From contig CAJNOI010000351.1 of NCBI GenBank assembly GCA_905250115.1, positions 1-64,000 of the forward strand: DNA of 64,000 nucleotides, given 5' to 3'. This DNA comes from Adineta steineri (Eukaryota; Rotifera; Eurotatoria; Adinetida; Adinetidae). Positions 1 through 12,344 of the stretch are shown piece by piece. The position numbers were made by a program, and so were the translations under genes. Each line of letters begins with the position of its first letter. The stretch's first letter is position 1. The notes beneath the pieces are model-generated. The model searched no databases. It was given only the letters and a program-made list of their open reading frames with translations, and was not told where the DNA came from.

Positions 1-1127
1 TTATATATGATTTGAAAGAGGAGAATCTAAGGATCATCGAAATATATACATATGTTTGGATGTTGCGAGGAATAGTCATACGCGAAATCAAACAAAATTG
101 TCCCGTCGTTATTCTAATTCCTAAAATCATATGGTTATAACTAATATATTGACGAGAGTTTTGTTTTTCTGTCGTTCCTAATATTTGAATAATAAAGCGA
201 TTGTAAAGTAAAAACTAGTTACTCATAAATTTATTTTGATTATCGTTTTGTCTAACGTACAAATAATTAATAGAAACAACAAACGTTTAAAATGAGAGAT
301 GTCGAAAGTATTGTTGACACAGTTTAATTTTTTTGGAAAACAGAAGTTTGTTGAGATTGGAATTTATTTGAAAGTCACAACTTTAGATATATCTTTCTGT
401 TACTGTCATATCTTCATACTTCTTCACATATTCTTTCGTATCATATCTGGTTTTATATTAGTCACATTCTTTGCTTCTTTTTCTCTTGTATGTTTCTGTC
501 CTTCATTCGAATAAGATACAGCGTAAAGAGAGGGTCCTCTCTTAGCTTCTATTACGTGTAAAAAAAGTATGATGATAAGATTGGGCTTCTATTCTATGAA
601 CTGTTTTTATTAACACTTGTAGAGTACCAAGTAATATCTTTTTTAAATTTCTTCTAAAATATCCGAAAAAACCAGTTGAAATATCTGCATTTTCCTTCCA
701 TTTGAAGACAAGTAGCGTGTTCCAACAGTTAAATACTATTATAATTCAACTTGTGAGATATGTTAATAGCTAACAAACAGCAGCTATTTCTACTGATTGT
801 CAGATTATTGAGAAAGGGATCAAATATGATTTCTGTTAGCGCCATAAAAGTTAATCATATTATTCATATAAATGACGAACGCACAGATGTTATTGCAAAA
901 TACATATACAGTATTTGTACAAACATAAAATTAACTCACGCATAGAGCACATGCAATGTTTCTTAATGTCAATACTATATCGTCATAGAAAATTTACATT
1001 TTTTATTTATTCTCTAATAAAAAGAAGAATATATATTCGATACTATTGGTGAAGAAAGAAAAAAAAATCATACCATTTTTCTATGTACAACATATATAAA
1101 TAATTATATTTTAGATTTTATTATTCT
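1..1127. other. Gene-free AT-rich stretch
   Basis: I see no supportable gene here. Two short open frames (from 299 and 760) are Phe/Ile/Tyr-rich, lack splice partners and look like chance frames in AT-rich DNA. The stretch just before 1128 (TTTTAG followed by the ATG a few bases later) could be the end of a 5' UTR intron of the next gene. Confidence 0.5.
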
Positions 1128-2347
1128 ATGGTATTTTATACAAGATTATTACCTGTGTTATATACTTTAAGAAAAGGAGCGTTAATTATTCCGATTATTT
1201 TTATATTTTATTTCTATATTCATCGATCATTACCAGATTATTATAAACATTTTAATCGATCAACAACACCATTAATTTTACTTTTTACATATAATCGTTC
1301 AATTAAAACACGAGATAATATTTGTAAAGGTACTCGAAATGGTGGACATATTATTAATTTTGATAAATGTCCATTAAAATGTGAATTTTCATGTCGTATA
1401 GAAGATTTTACACAACGTTCACCACAAGCTGTATTATTTTTTGGTGAAGATTTTGCATGGCCTTTTAAATTATCTAATAAAAATCGATCATCATTTGATC
1501 AACGATGGATTTTTTGGTCATGGGAAGCACCTGTTCATCATTCAGAATATACTCGTTCTGGTTTAACATTCAACTGGTTTGATATTAACGTTTTTTTTTA
1601 AGATTTTCTTCCATATTTTATTTTAGGACAATGACCTATCGAAAAGATTCCGATATAATACATGATTATGGTCGATACATTCCACGTAATTTATCATATA
1701 CAATTCGTGATTATCAAGCAGTTGATTTTTATTTATCCTCGAAAGATAATCAATCAACGTTTCATATAGAAAAAGAATTTGAAAATCGACAAAATGAAAT
1801 TTTATGGTTTGTTTCAAATTGTAAATCTCGAACAAAACGAGATAAAATAGCTGATGAATTAAATAAATACTTTTCAATTAAACAATATGGTCAATGTTCA
1901 CAATCTCAAAAAGATAGACATCGAATGTCATCAAAAGAATTCGAACAAACACTTTTTAGATATAAATTTTATTTAGCTTTTGAAAATGCACATTGTCAAG
2001 ATTATATAACTGAAAAAACATTTTATAATGCATTAGCACATGGAAGTATTCCAATAGTTCTTGGATCAACTAAAGAGAATTATGAAAAATTATTACCACC
2101 AAATTCATTTATTCATATAAATCATTTCGATAATATGACTCAACTTGCGAATGAACTTGATCATATAAGTAAAAATCTTACTCTATTTACATTTTATCAT
2201 CAATGGCGTAAGAATTATCGATTGATAGCATGGCCATCAAATTATTATATTGACGATCTATTTTGTAATTTATGTATTAAATTGCATAATGATAAAAAAC
2301 AAAAGAGTTATGAAAATTTTTCTAAATGGTTAAATAAATGTAAATAA
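1128..2347 (+). CDS. Alpha-1,3-fucosyltransferase-like (GT10), 2 exons
   Basis: Exons 1128-1576 and 1627-2347 are joined over a 50-base GT-AG intron; the split Trp codon restores the family sequence FNWTMTYRxDSDI and gives 389 aa. Type II Golgi layout: short cytosolic tail, one membrane anchor at about residues 18-31, then a lumenal catalytic domain. GT10 hallmarks are the FAWPF region, YLAFEN (265-270), the donor-binding block DYITEKTFYNALAHG (275-289) and PIVLG (292-296). The family transfers fucose from GDP-fucose to GlcNAc or core GlcNAc of glycans in the Golgi. Length fits the family. Acceptor specificity cannot be told from sequence. No paralogue or glycan cluster lies next to it. Confidence 0.93.
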
Positions 2348-2709
2348 AAATTCTATTTAGCAAAATTCAACAACAAAGTCGTAACAGATTGAATAGAATA
2401 TATTTTCTATGATTTATATATTTTTATAGGGATATAAATATGCATTAGCTTTCAGAATGTTATTTTAAAATAAATATGTGAAATTATTATATCGGATTCA
2501 ATTTTTTTATTATTATTATAGACTATGAAAGGATATTTAACTCCGATAGATATATCAAATATTAAGGTTTTTTAGTAATTAAGTGTTGTTTTGTTTTGAA
2601 CTTACTGCTGAATAATACAATTAAGTGATTGAATATAGATTCAACGTCAATATCTTATATTTATCTTCTACTTAAAATAATAATTCATTAAATATAGCTA
2701 TAAATATTC

Positions 2710-2996
2710 AAGTGCTATTGTCGGTAAATATAATCTCATAAAGATCAAATATAGACTATGTCAGATTGTTTCAAGAGTTTCTTATATTGGAGAAAAAGTT
2801 TGATCTTCTCCCTATTCATCAGCGATAACATTCTCATTATTATTTATATCGACTGTCATTACATGAAAAACTTCTTTACTATCAGTTAAATCAACATCAT
2901 TTGCCCCACAACGAAATTAGAAAGAGTTTCACCTATTTTTGAATTCTGAACAAAAGTTTTCTATTTATTTTCTTTAATATTTGAACAATAGCACTT
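2710..2996. repeat. Possible MITE: 12-bp perfect terminal inverted repeat
   Basis: AAGTGCTATTGT at 2710-2721 is repeated as its exact reverse complement at 2985-2996, 287 bp end to end. A third near-copy (AAGTGCTATTAT) lies alone at 10163-10174, which argues for a dispersed family. I find no clear target-site duplication, so the class is unknown. Confidence 0.35.
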
Positions 2997-3495
2997 TATC
3001 TATAAACTAACAATAAAAAACATATCTCAATCACGATTTCGGATCGATTATTAAAGGAACAATTAATACCATTTGATTATATAAAATATTCAATATCCTT
3101 GATATTAAAATTTCTTATCGATACAGTATATTAATAAATTTAAATTATTTCTATTTTTAACTCAATAAAAATCTTCTACATAGTTATCGAAAAAAAAATA
3201 AGAGAAGGCGGATCGATTAATTGAATATTTTATATTTACATAACACGGTAATATTTAAGTATATCTCGTTTAACTTCTAGTATATTTGATCAAGAAATCA
3301 ATAGTTATTTTATTTTTACAAAAAAAACGATGGAATAAATGAAAGGTCATTTTTCAGTCAAATCGAATCTTTAACTATCAGATTAAGCATTTATTCAAAA
3401 ACTCGATAAATTCTACTTTTCATGTTTTATTATCCGATATAGAAAAATAATTTTCCGAAACTTTATTTCAATAGACTAATCTCGATTTTACTATC

Positions 3496-3538
3496 ATGCA
3501 AATTTTTATAATTATATAAATTGTTTGATTATGCAAAT
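3496..3538 (+). promoter_or_regulatory. Paired octamer motifs ATGCAAAT
   Basis: Two identical ATGCAAAT octamers (3496-3503 and 3531-3538) lie 35 bp apart, the second ending 17 bp before the predicted start codon at 3555. The octamer is the classic POU-domain binding site. Function here is inference; AT-rich background makes a chance pair possible. Confidence 0.25.
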
Positions 3539-3554
3539 ATGTTTCATTTCAGTA

Positions 3555-4031
3555 ATGTCTAAGCAAGAAATAAATAATGTTTCCAAAACTCCAACTATGT
3601 CACTTGTTAAACAGGTAGAATAAATATCTTTGCATTGACTATTAAATCATTAATATTTTATTTTACTTTAGTTAATACCAATCACAACTCGAAGCGAAAT
3701 CAAAATTGACCAACCACCACCACCACCAACAACAACATTACAAAAAACTCCACGTATTCCTCAAATATTGTTACCATATATACCACCAGATGTACTTATG
3801 TTTGAATTATTCAATGCTATTCAACGTAAAGCATGGTTACGAGCAAGAAAATTATGTTATGAATTGATTTTATGTGATCCATTAAGAAAAAATTATCGTG
3901 ATCTTTATGATCGTATTGATCAAATCATAACAATTATGGATCGACGTCGTCGTCGTCCTAAACAAATTATTGGTAGAACTAGAACTGCAAGCACTAATTA
4001 TAGTGATAAAAAGACAACGAATCGACGATAA
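3555..4031 (+). CDS. Small unknown protein, ERICH2-like C-terminus, 2 exons
   Basis: Exons 3555-3614 and 3672-4031 join in phase over a 57-base GT-AG intron to give 139 aa. The N-terminal half is low-complexity with a run of Pro and Thr codons. The C-terminal half is a helical block (FELFNAIQRKAWLRARKLCY, then a Leu-rich stretch and a basic RRRRRP tail). From memory, the spacing of the helix, including the A/K-K-L-C-Y/Q-x-I-L pattern, recalls the C-terminal domain of glutamate-rich protein 2 (ERICH2); this is a weak resemblance, not a match I could test. No signal peptide or membrane segment. The exon structure and phase support a real gene; the function is unknown. Confidence 0.7.
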
Positions 4032-5129
4032 ATATATATACACAAGAAATATTTCACATTATTTATACTTTTACTTATTATTCTTTATATTTGTATGTGT
4101 GCACATTATATTTTAATATAACATGTATATATATATAATATATATATTTTAATTTTAACATAAAATATAAAGATAAGATTGATACTTGATAGTCAATTTC
4201 AATCGTTGTCTGTGGGATATTATTTTCTTTCAGGCAAAGTTCAACAAAGAAAATTTTATTTTCACTACTCTTTTTTTTGTATAGTCAATGTGATAAATAA
4301 AAATAGGTTGTAAATTTAAACTTATTTCAAATGATAGAAAACTATAATAGTAATGCACAGTCTTTGTCACAAATTTTTATTCTCGTTGCGATAAACTAAT
4401 TCATTATCAGATATTTTTTACATTCATTGCATTATAATTATTAGTAAACCAATGTTTTTCAGTTCGATCAATTCAGTTTTTTATGTAATTAATAAATAAT
4501 GATATATAAGTCATTTTATCGGAAAAAAAGAAATATCGCATATTGTTACTATAACTTAAAATCAAATGACTTGATTTTTTTATTATTGCTAGAAGAATAT
4601 ATTGAGATTGTCAATCCCAGTTGTATAAAAAAATCGGATATGCTCAAGACAGATGTTTCAACAAGAAAATAAGATTTTAACACTTTAAACTACGATTTAT
4701 AAACGACGCAGATTTGTTAGAATAGTGACTAAATCAATTCTCTCAGTTCATGAAAGTATATTTTTTTTCTTTCTTTCCGACAATGGAATAATACTATTTT
4801 CTTTCTATTAGAAAATTCACAGCATCATCAAATGTAATGATCAATAAAGAGAACGGCGATTGACCAGTTTACCTTCGTTTCTTCGACTAGACAGGATTGT
4901 AATCAAACCAATGCTTGTATTATATTACTTATGTTAAATAATGTAGAAGTCAGAGAAAACAAACTATTGATTGATACAAGGGAAATCATCGCATTTTGTT
5001 CCCTGGATTCTGAATAAACATCCCGGTGGTTGCAGTACACACTTTTTCAAAAAGTGTTCTTTAAAAGAACATAACGATCAGTCATTTACCAGTTCTTTAC
5101 AACATTTCTCTCATTAGTCAAATAATAGA
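4032..5129. other. Intergenic AT-rich spacer
   Basis: No gene seen. A (TA)n microsatellite-like run lies near 4122-4150. Two adjoining palindromes lie at 5039-5070, just before the next gene, and are listed separately. Confidence 0.5.
5039..5070. promoter_or_regulatory. Two overlapping perfect palindromes upstream of a secreted-protein gene
   Basis: ACACTTTTTCAAAAAGTGT (5039-5057, 9-bp arms around one base) runs into GTTCTTTAAAAGAAC (5056-5070, 7-bp arms around one base). They end 59 bp before the start codon at 5130. They may be protein-binding sites or hairpins in the 5' leader; role unknown. Confidence 0.35.
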
Positions 5130-8100
5130 ATGTGGCTTGTCTTTTTCTGGATTTTCTTCTTTCGACATTTCGAAACAATTTCGAGTCAGATTAGAACAAT
5201 TCCAGTCATTCACAATGTTTCTATACATATCCTCGCTTTTAATTCAAGAACAATCATCAATGGTACTTGTGATGAATGTCTTTGCCGAATGCTAATGAAT
5301 ACAACACAAATTTCTTACTTTAATTGTTTTCGAAATAATCAAACATGCGAATTATTCTCTGAATCTGTTGGAACAAGTCAACTGTCATTAACGAATAACT
5401 TGGAAAGCTCAGTTTACTTTCTTTCATTACCAGTTGATGACACACAATTGTCTACTACTTTTATTATAGAAGATACAAGCAATTCTAGAGGTTAGTCACG
5501 GTTTTTGTTAAATATACTAATAAACTTGACACATTATCTTGGATATGGTGTGGTGTGAGTAGCTGTGTGCATCAGATAAGGTCCACACCCGTACCCTCAG
5601 TTATTGTTACCGGCGTTCCTAGAGGACTGATGTTTTCAACTGAATCAGTATCGAGAAAGTTTTGATAGATTAATGTATTTGTATGCTTTACTGTAATATC
5701 AATTACTTCTTGCTGCTGTAATTCACGGGTGATTCTTACGAAAGATTCAAATTTTAAACTCTGAAGAGTATTACACAATAATAGTTTGAACTCAGAACAA
5801 AACTTTGAACATTACCTTTTCAAACAAAAGAAAGAATGCTCAATTTGAATGAGAAATAAGGGAGATTCACAATTTTCATTCTGTTCGATTATTTCTGTGG
5901 CATCCTGTAGAATACATGTGAGACATAAATCCAATATTGTTATAATAAGCATACTATGGTTTGACCTCTTGAACATAGTTATAAACAGCTATCCTTACAC
6001 ACATATAATCTCATAATTACATTGGTAGAATTCGTGTCAAGAGATAAATTATTCATTAGTGAGTGTGAATATGCATATCTGATTTATCTATCTACCTCGG
6101 ATAATCATCTTTTTATTCTTAAGAGCACTTTTGACTATTTTTTGTTAGTCTCTTATATGTTAAAAAAAGTTCTTTTTAAAAGAAATTACTGTTGTAAACA
6201 TTTTTTTGAATCATAATATCACACAGTCGTGATTTGATAGCATGAAAGATAAAACTCATATATTTATTAATTTACTTTTGTTCAAGTTTCTTCTACCATC
6301 ACTTCGAGTACTTTACAAACGGCTACAATAAAAACAACAACAACCTCAACATCAACAACATCGACTTTAACGTCTACAACAACAACCTCAACTTCAACAT
6401 CAATATCAACAACCTCAACTCCAATATCAACATCAACTTCGTCAACAACACTAACCTCGACAACAATAACATCAACAACAATAACTTTGGCAACAACAGC
6501 ATCAACAACTTCAACTTCAATATCATCAACAGCTTCTACTTCAACAAAAACCTCGACATCAACCACTTCGACTTCAAGATCAACAACCTTAACTTTATCA
6601 ACAATGACATCCACAATCGCAACTTCAACAACGACGTCCACGGCGTCAACAAAAACCTCGACCACATCAACGTCAACAACAACCAGTGAGTTACCAAAAT
6701 AGTTTAATAATGACATAGATAGCGTTGAGGGTGTGAGTGTGAGTGATATATCAACTTGTCGTCTATACTCTCAATCTCATTCACATTATCTCCTCGCCTC
6801 TTTATAGTGAGGATGTGGGCGTGGGTGTACGGTATGAATGAGAGGTCGACATATTACTCACACGCTTTTCAAAGTGTTTAATAAACATATCTATAATTTT
6901 AGGAACAGTAAGTTGTGCTTTTGGTTATGTTGCAACACCTTCCGTAGCATGTGTCGATATACTAAGTAATCTTTATAACTGTGGATCAATTGGTTATGTT
7001 TGTTCATCAAATTATAAAATTTGTTCAGCTGGTATATGTAAAACAGGTCTTACTTTACAACTTAGTGGAGCAATTCCTATATCTGCCTGGGTTGGTGTGA
7101 CTACCGATGATGCTATACAGCAAGTTAGCCTTTCAGTCAATGTTACACTCTATAATTATAGTACTAATTCTGTTACTGTATCAAGTAATGGGGTAAGTTA
7201 TTTTTTGAACATAGTTTTGTCGTAAATAAAATGTGTTTTAGCTTCTTTGTCTTGGCAGTTGTAGTAATGCTTATTCAAATCAATATCTTCCAACTACAAG
7301 TGTTGGAGGTCCAACAGCGTTTGGTTTTTGGGACGATTTGGAGATTTATAGCGGTACTGGTCAAATGGTTTATTATGCAACTAGTGGAACAGCACCTAAT
7401 CGCATAACAACTTTTGAATATTATATAAGTTATTATGCATCACCATCAAGCTATTTTCATTTTCAAATAATCTTTTATGAAAATTTACCTAATGTTGTTA
7501 AATATGTTTATTTCGAAATATTTAATGGAGGTAGTTCGACAACTATTGGTGTGCAAAGTAGGCTATTTTTTTCGTTCTAATTGAGACATGAACTATTTTA
7601 AAACACGATCTAAAATAAGGTCTGAAATATGTAGGACAGTTTTTGGATCTCCACTTCTTCTCACAGATTGTGATCAATATAACATCAGAAATCGTCGGGG
7701 ACGCGAGTTATAAATGATTCCTGTCCAATAATAAAATATCCCAATCTTCTATTATGAAATATATTTGTCTATGAATTCCAGTTGAAAAACTTTTCTCAAA
7801 TATATTTTTAGATTTCGAGATATCTCTAGCGTTATTTAGCGGTCACTGTGGATTATGTAGGAACTATTCAGAGATCATCTTAAATTTATCAAGAGTTTAG
7901 TTCTTCATTTAATAAAAAATCTGTAGAAACTTAAGGAATAATTTAATAGGTTCAACGCATCATGTTCTCCAGGAGATTTTCTACAGTTAGAGAGCCTTTT
8001 ATTATGAGGGGAATTTATTAAAGATCGTGGGAAAATATTATTGATTGTCATTAACTGATTTTTCAGCAACTATTTCATGTTTTACATTTTAACCCCACAG

Positions 8101-8248
8101 GAATTGTGCTAACGGTTTTCTTTATCTAATTATAGAATCATCATCAGGACCAAGCATAACCTATTCAGTAAATCAAGCATATGCAGTAGCATATAATACA
8201 ACACTTATATTCGATACAAATGCAGGTACCTATACTCGCTTAGGATGA
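5130..8248 (+). CDS. Secreted Thr/Ser-rich mucin-like protein, 5 exons
   Basis: Exons 5130-5490, 6287-6685, 6903-7192, 7242-7557 and 8136-8248 all use GT-AG borders (two are GTGAGT and GTAAGT) and close in phase to 492 aa. Residues 1-20 form a signal peptide; the first exon has a Cys pair (CDECLC) and several N-glycosylation sites. Exon 2 is almost wholly Thr/Ser (about residues 121-254), a mucin-like stalk for O-glycans. Exons 3-5 encode a Cys-containing beta-rich region, with the segment GFWDDLEIYSGTGQMVYY resembling beta-sandwich repeats of secreted adhesins. No membrane anchor. Intron 1 carries a GT/CA hairpin repeat. Likely extracellular coat or mucus protein; family unidentified. Confidence 0.75.
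5541..5600. repeat. GT/CA hairpin repeat (copy 1)
   Basis: GGTGTGGTGTGAG on the 5' side faces CCACACCCGTACCCTC on the 3' side with a short loop. It sits inside intron 1 of the mucin-like gene. Confidence 0.6.
6721..6866. repeat. GT/CA hairpin repeat (copy 2, nested)
   Basis: Outer arms AGCGTTGAGGGTGTGAGTGT and ATATTACTCACACGCT are imperfect reverse complements; between them lies a second G-rich block GAGGATGTGGGCGTGGGTGT. It looks like one hairpin inserted in or fused with another. It lies in intron 2 of the mucin-like gene. Confidence 0.5.
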
Positions 8249-8475
8249 TAGACACTTATGCAACTGAATCAAGACAGTGACCTTTAAGAATTTATGTTGT
8301 TTTGAATTTGTTCCTGTGTTTTATTGTTCATCTTTTATTTATTTGCTTGTGTATTTGTATACCACTATTTTCTATATATACATTGTGAAGAATCTTATTA
8401 TTATAAACTCATGACATCGCTCTATACGTACGATGTCAACAACTAATATGATCACACGTAGTATTTATCTGATCA

Positions 8476-8587
8476 ATGACTCAAGCAGGGTGTGGGTGTG
8501 GGTCTGGATGTAGGTGAGAGTATGGATTTAAGAAGAATATGGCACCCACACCCACATCCTTCGACCGCTTTCTTATCCGTGAGTCAT
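8476..8587. repeat. GT/CA hairpin repeat (copy 3, best telomere-like arm)
   Basis: The 5' arm contains GGGTGTGGGTGTGGG, two and a half TGTGGG units; the 3' arm contains CACCCACACCCACATCC. Outside these, ATGACTCA and TGAGTCAT form a further 8-bp inverted pair, so the whole unit could fold as one stem. Confidence 0.7.
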
Positions 8588-8792
8588 ATCCGCCAGTGTG
8601 TAGTATACTTTGAAGTTTATACTTGGAAATAATATTTTTACTAACGTATAGATATGATATACATGACTAATCACAATAACAATCAGTTTGATTAATTGAT
8701 AATCAAACAATTTTCGTTTTTTACTCATCAATAATGCACAGCTTTTATTTATGTCGGAAAAAATATATGAAATAAGGAGGTCATAATTATAC

Positions 8793-8873
8793 AGGGTGGA
8801 TGTAGGTGTGCGTATACGTGAGGGTATAGATAACTAATGGACATCCATCTGCACTCATACCCACACCCTCAAT
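8793..8873. repeat. GT/CA hairpin repeat (copy 4)
   Basis: AGGGTGGATGTAGGTGTG and ACTCATACCCACACCCTC flank a central GGACATCCATC-rich loop. Confidence 0.65.
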
Positions 8874-9160
8874 ATGCTCATACAAGAAATTTATCTCTTA
8901 TATCAATGAGTATAGTATATACATTTGCATTCGCATCACTATATTGGCAACAATCGGGTTTATATTCTGATAATGGAATATTGCCACTTCCGGTAGAAAT
9001 TCAACTTCTTGTTGTTAAACTTGCAATTTTTTTTAATTAGACACCTTTTCGTATTATCGAATGTGTACTATTAGTATCAATATCTTTAAGTTCATTAATA
9101 ATTATATTTAAGTGTCTTTACACCAATTTAATATTTACAATTCTTTGATTTGCATACTTT

Positions 9161-9215
9161 AGGGTGGGTATGGGTGTGGATATCATACGATTTTCATACT
9201 CACACCGATCCTTGA
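9161..9215. repeat. GT/CA hairpin repeat (copy 5)
   Basis: AGGGTGGGTATGGGTGTGGA faces TCATACTCACACCGATCCTT; loop about 16 bases. Confidence 0.6.
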
Positions 9216-11116
9216 GAGTAGTTCGAATACATATGGGAAGAACACATAAATTATTTTGAAGGATATATGCTCCAACGATTTGAAGACTCTCAATCAGAAG
9301 TCCAAAAGACTTCGAGAGACATCGATGAGTTTACTTATTCACCTTAAAGATCATCTGTGGTAACTATGAAATATCTTAACGAGAAATGTCTCAAACAGAT
9401 ATAGCGGTGATTTTTCTTTCTCAGACTGAAGACTGTTTCTAACAAAAATGAACTATTTATATTTATATTATTAGTTTCCATTTTTGTTGGTATCATGAGA
9501 CGACGTGAGAAGTTTATTTAGTTATTTTTAATCCATTTCTTCTTACCATATATAACTTTCCGTAGGGTCAATAATTTCCTCATCCGTTGTTGTGTTGTTT
9601 TACTCTTTTACTTACTGGTGAAGATAGGCCGATTAGGTGTTTTAATATCTTTTGTTGTGACAGTGTATTTTTTCTGAACCTTTTTCTCCTGCCTTAACTC
9701 AAATTAAGCTTTGAGTAAGTTTTACTAAAAAAATATAGTTTTCAATTAGTTTTGCTTTTAATACATCTTACTATCCACTAAATATGTTTGACTAATGCGT
9801 TGACCGACTTTTATTGATGAAACAGACTTCTGATTTTTTTTTTCAGATCTATCTCATGGTTTCCGGATAAGTCGGTTTATGTTTTCAGTAGCTTTTCCTA
9901 TTAATAAACACTTCTGTCATTTTCTTCTTTAAAGTAATCTGATTTATGTCGTTAGGATTACTCTTACTAATGAAATACACTGCTGAATGTTTGTCATGTT
10001 TGTTAACTGCACTTAATCAATAATAATAGTAGGTAACACACCGTGCGCTACTTTTATCAGTAACACATAGGACTTGAAATTGTCAACTTTCATAAGTCTA
10101 TCTATTTTATCCGAATAATTTTTGTGTATACAATATACTTCTTTCGTCTTCCTCTTATTAACAAGTGCTATTATCGGATTATAAACCCTTCATCGATTCT
10201 TTAATTAATTTTTCTTATCTAAATATAGATCTAGTCACAGCAGTTCATATAATAATATGAATACCCTGAGAAATTTCACCATAAATGTGGAAAATACAAT
10301 ATAAAGGAAAAAAATATTGAATATCCGTTACCTTGAGATCGGTCTTACATTCTATCTAATAAAGTATATTTATATCGACAAATATTAATAATGTGTCTCT
10401 CTCCATAAAAATGATGTTATATAAAACTAGAGATTTATGGTAAGATACAAGAGTTACTTTTTTCCCTAATATATCGAACTGATCAGTACTCCTGTCATAT
10501 ATGTTCAAATCTAATTATTGTGTTTTTTTTGTCAAGATTTTCTCGTTGTTGTACTTCTATTCAAAGAGAACTGAAATCAGTTCTTTTGTGTCTCAAGTCA
10601 CTTAAGCGTTTATAGTCCCTGTCTGAAACTCGCAAAGATCACAGTTTATTTTATCAATATATCATCATTTTCCTTCTGTTCTTTTTTTGTCTCTTCTCAT
10701 TTTTCTCTCATAATAAGAGATTAAGACTTATGATAGATAATTACCTTTTGAAATGTGCAACAACTTACTAAGCTCTTGTTTTTCTATACACATGAGTATA
10801 AAATTCTCCTTACATCATTTTCTCGGCACGGATAATAGTATTCTGGAAAGAAGCCATGTGATATTATTTGTATTACATTCACTATTATCTTTAATGATCG
10901 ATTTTTCAGCATATTTGCCTTAATATAGACTTTTTTTAGTGTATGTATCGTGATCATTAAACGAATATTTTTATTTTTTTATCTTTTGACCAAAAAAACG
11001 CTGCAACTAAGATAAGAAAGTTACACTCATGCTATAGTGAATTCGATTTATAACATAAATGCACTTTCATTAGTTTTTGATCATTTATAAAATAAATGTA
11101 TATGTAGATCACCTTT

Positions 11117-11299
11117 TATCATTTATTATAAACGCAATAAATGACGTCTTTGCTAGAGGTTAGCAACATATTGAATGTTCTTTTTAACTTATCATTAATT
11201 AGAAACGCGATGAATGACGTCTTTGCTGGAGGTTAACAACATATTAAAAGTTTTTTTTTTTATTTATTATTTTCTATAAATGCGATGGGTGTCAACTGG
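11117..11299. repeat. 73-bp tandem repeat, about 2.5 copies
   Basis: ATGACGTCTTTGCT followed by a GAGGTTA/GAGGTTAAC and CAACATATT block recurs at 11141 and 11214 (period 73). A third, truncated and diverged unit begins near 11282 (GCGATGGGTGTCAACTGGA). Units differ by several substitutions. No coding potential seen. Confidence 0.75.
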
Positions 11300-12344
11300 A
11301 TATGGCACTTTATTTTTTATTTTGTCGACGCTTTATAGACTGTGGAGAGTCTTGTGAGTATTACACATACCGTTAAGACAGTTATAATTATAAGCATAGA
11401 ACAGAAAATTCTCTACAACTTTAAAATTTGCAGTTAAAGTTGAAGTGGCGTATCGAGTGTCCATGGTTCATATTTATATGAGAAACATGTAGGAAAATTG
11501 TTTCTAGGTATCATGGCTGACTTCAACAAAGTTTTACTGCTTATGATTGAAACTTTCAAGATACATTAAGTAGGAAGACATGTATTTGTAGTATAAATAT
11601 AAAATGAAACGACACTAGTATGAAGTCTTAAACGAAAAAGTAAGTGTGTCGTTTGTTTTTCGCTAAAGAAATAAATATACTTTTTTTCGTAACTCGTGAA
11701 AGATTACACTTGTTTGTTGAAGTTAGTTCTGATTCTTAAAAACAATTTTCCTCAATATTTCTCATATGAAATCTATCATGAACTCCTACCAATTTCTAAG
11801 ATTATAACATAGTGTAAAACATCAGTCGATTTAACCAATTATATCCCGCAACTACAATCATACTGTGACTTTTCAGTAACATAACTAGCTTGTACATATA
11901 CCTAGTATAATACTTCAATATAGTCACAACACAGCAAAATTGTTTCAGATGTTGTTTTCCAAACGGATAACAAAGATTTTAATTGACTTACTCACATGAA
12001 CTTTATCTTTTGCTTTCAGTCATGCGCAACGGATAGGTTTTCCCTGAAATTCCATATAGTAAATGATAAAGAGCAAAAAAAACTTTTATTTTATTATTTT
12101 TAAAACATAACTGCTGTGATATTTTTTCGCGCTCCGTTTATATTATAAATCCAATTATTTAGTTACTCGAAAAACTAGAAAATCAAATGTCATAGATTTG
12201 GAAAGTTGGAGAGAATGATACGAATAAATATTCTAACTTTATATCTTGTATATTGTGCATAAAAAACAAATTTGGTTGATTGAGTCATTAATTCATTCTC
12301 TATCTTCTCTTTTCAGATACTATTAAACACAAATAATAGCTTTA

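Larger units (their letters stand above)
2348..3554. other. Intergenic, with an inverted-repeat pair
   Basis: AT-rich spacer without a convincing exon. It holds a perfect 12-bp inverted repeat (2710-2721 and 2985-2996), listed separately, and two copies of the octamer ATGCAAAT just upstream of the next gene. Confidence 0.5.
8249..12344. other. 4.1-kb gene-poor region with repeats
   Basis: No exon I could support on either strand. It contains three GT/CA hairpins (8476-8587, 8793-8873, 9161-9215), a 73-bp tandem repeat (11117-11299) and one isolated copy of the 2710/2996 terminal motif at 10163. An acceptor-like site at about 12317 suggests that the following GPCR has a 5' UTR intron. Confidence 0.5.

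Noticed and set aside
6282..6716. 144-codon minus-strand frame rich in Val, Asp and Glu
   Set aside because: It is the exact antisense of the Thr/Ser-codon exon of the mucin-like gene; low-complexity codons on one strand leave the other strand open.
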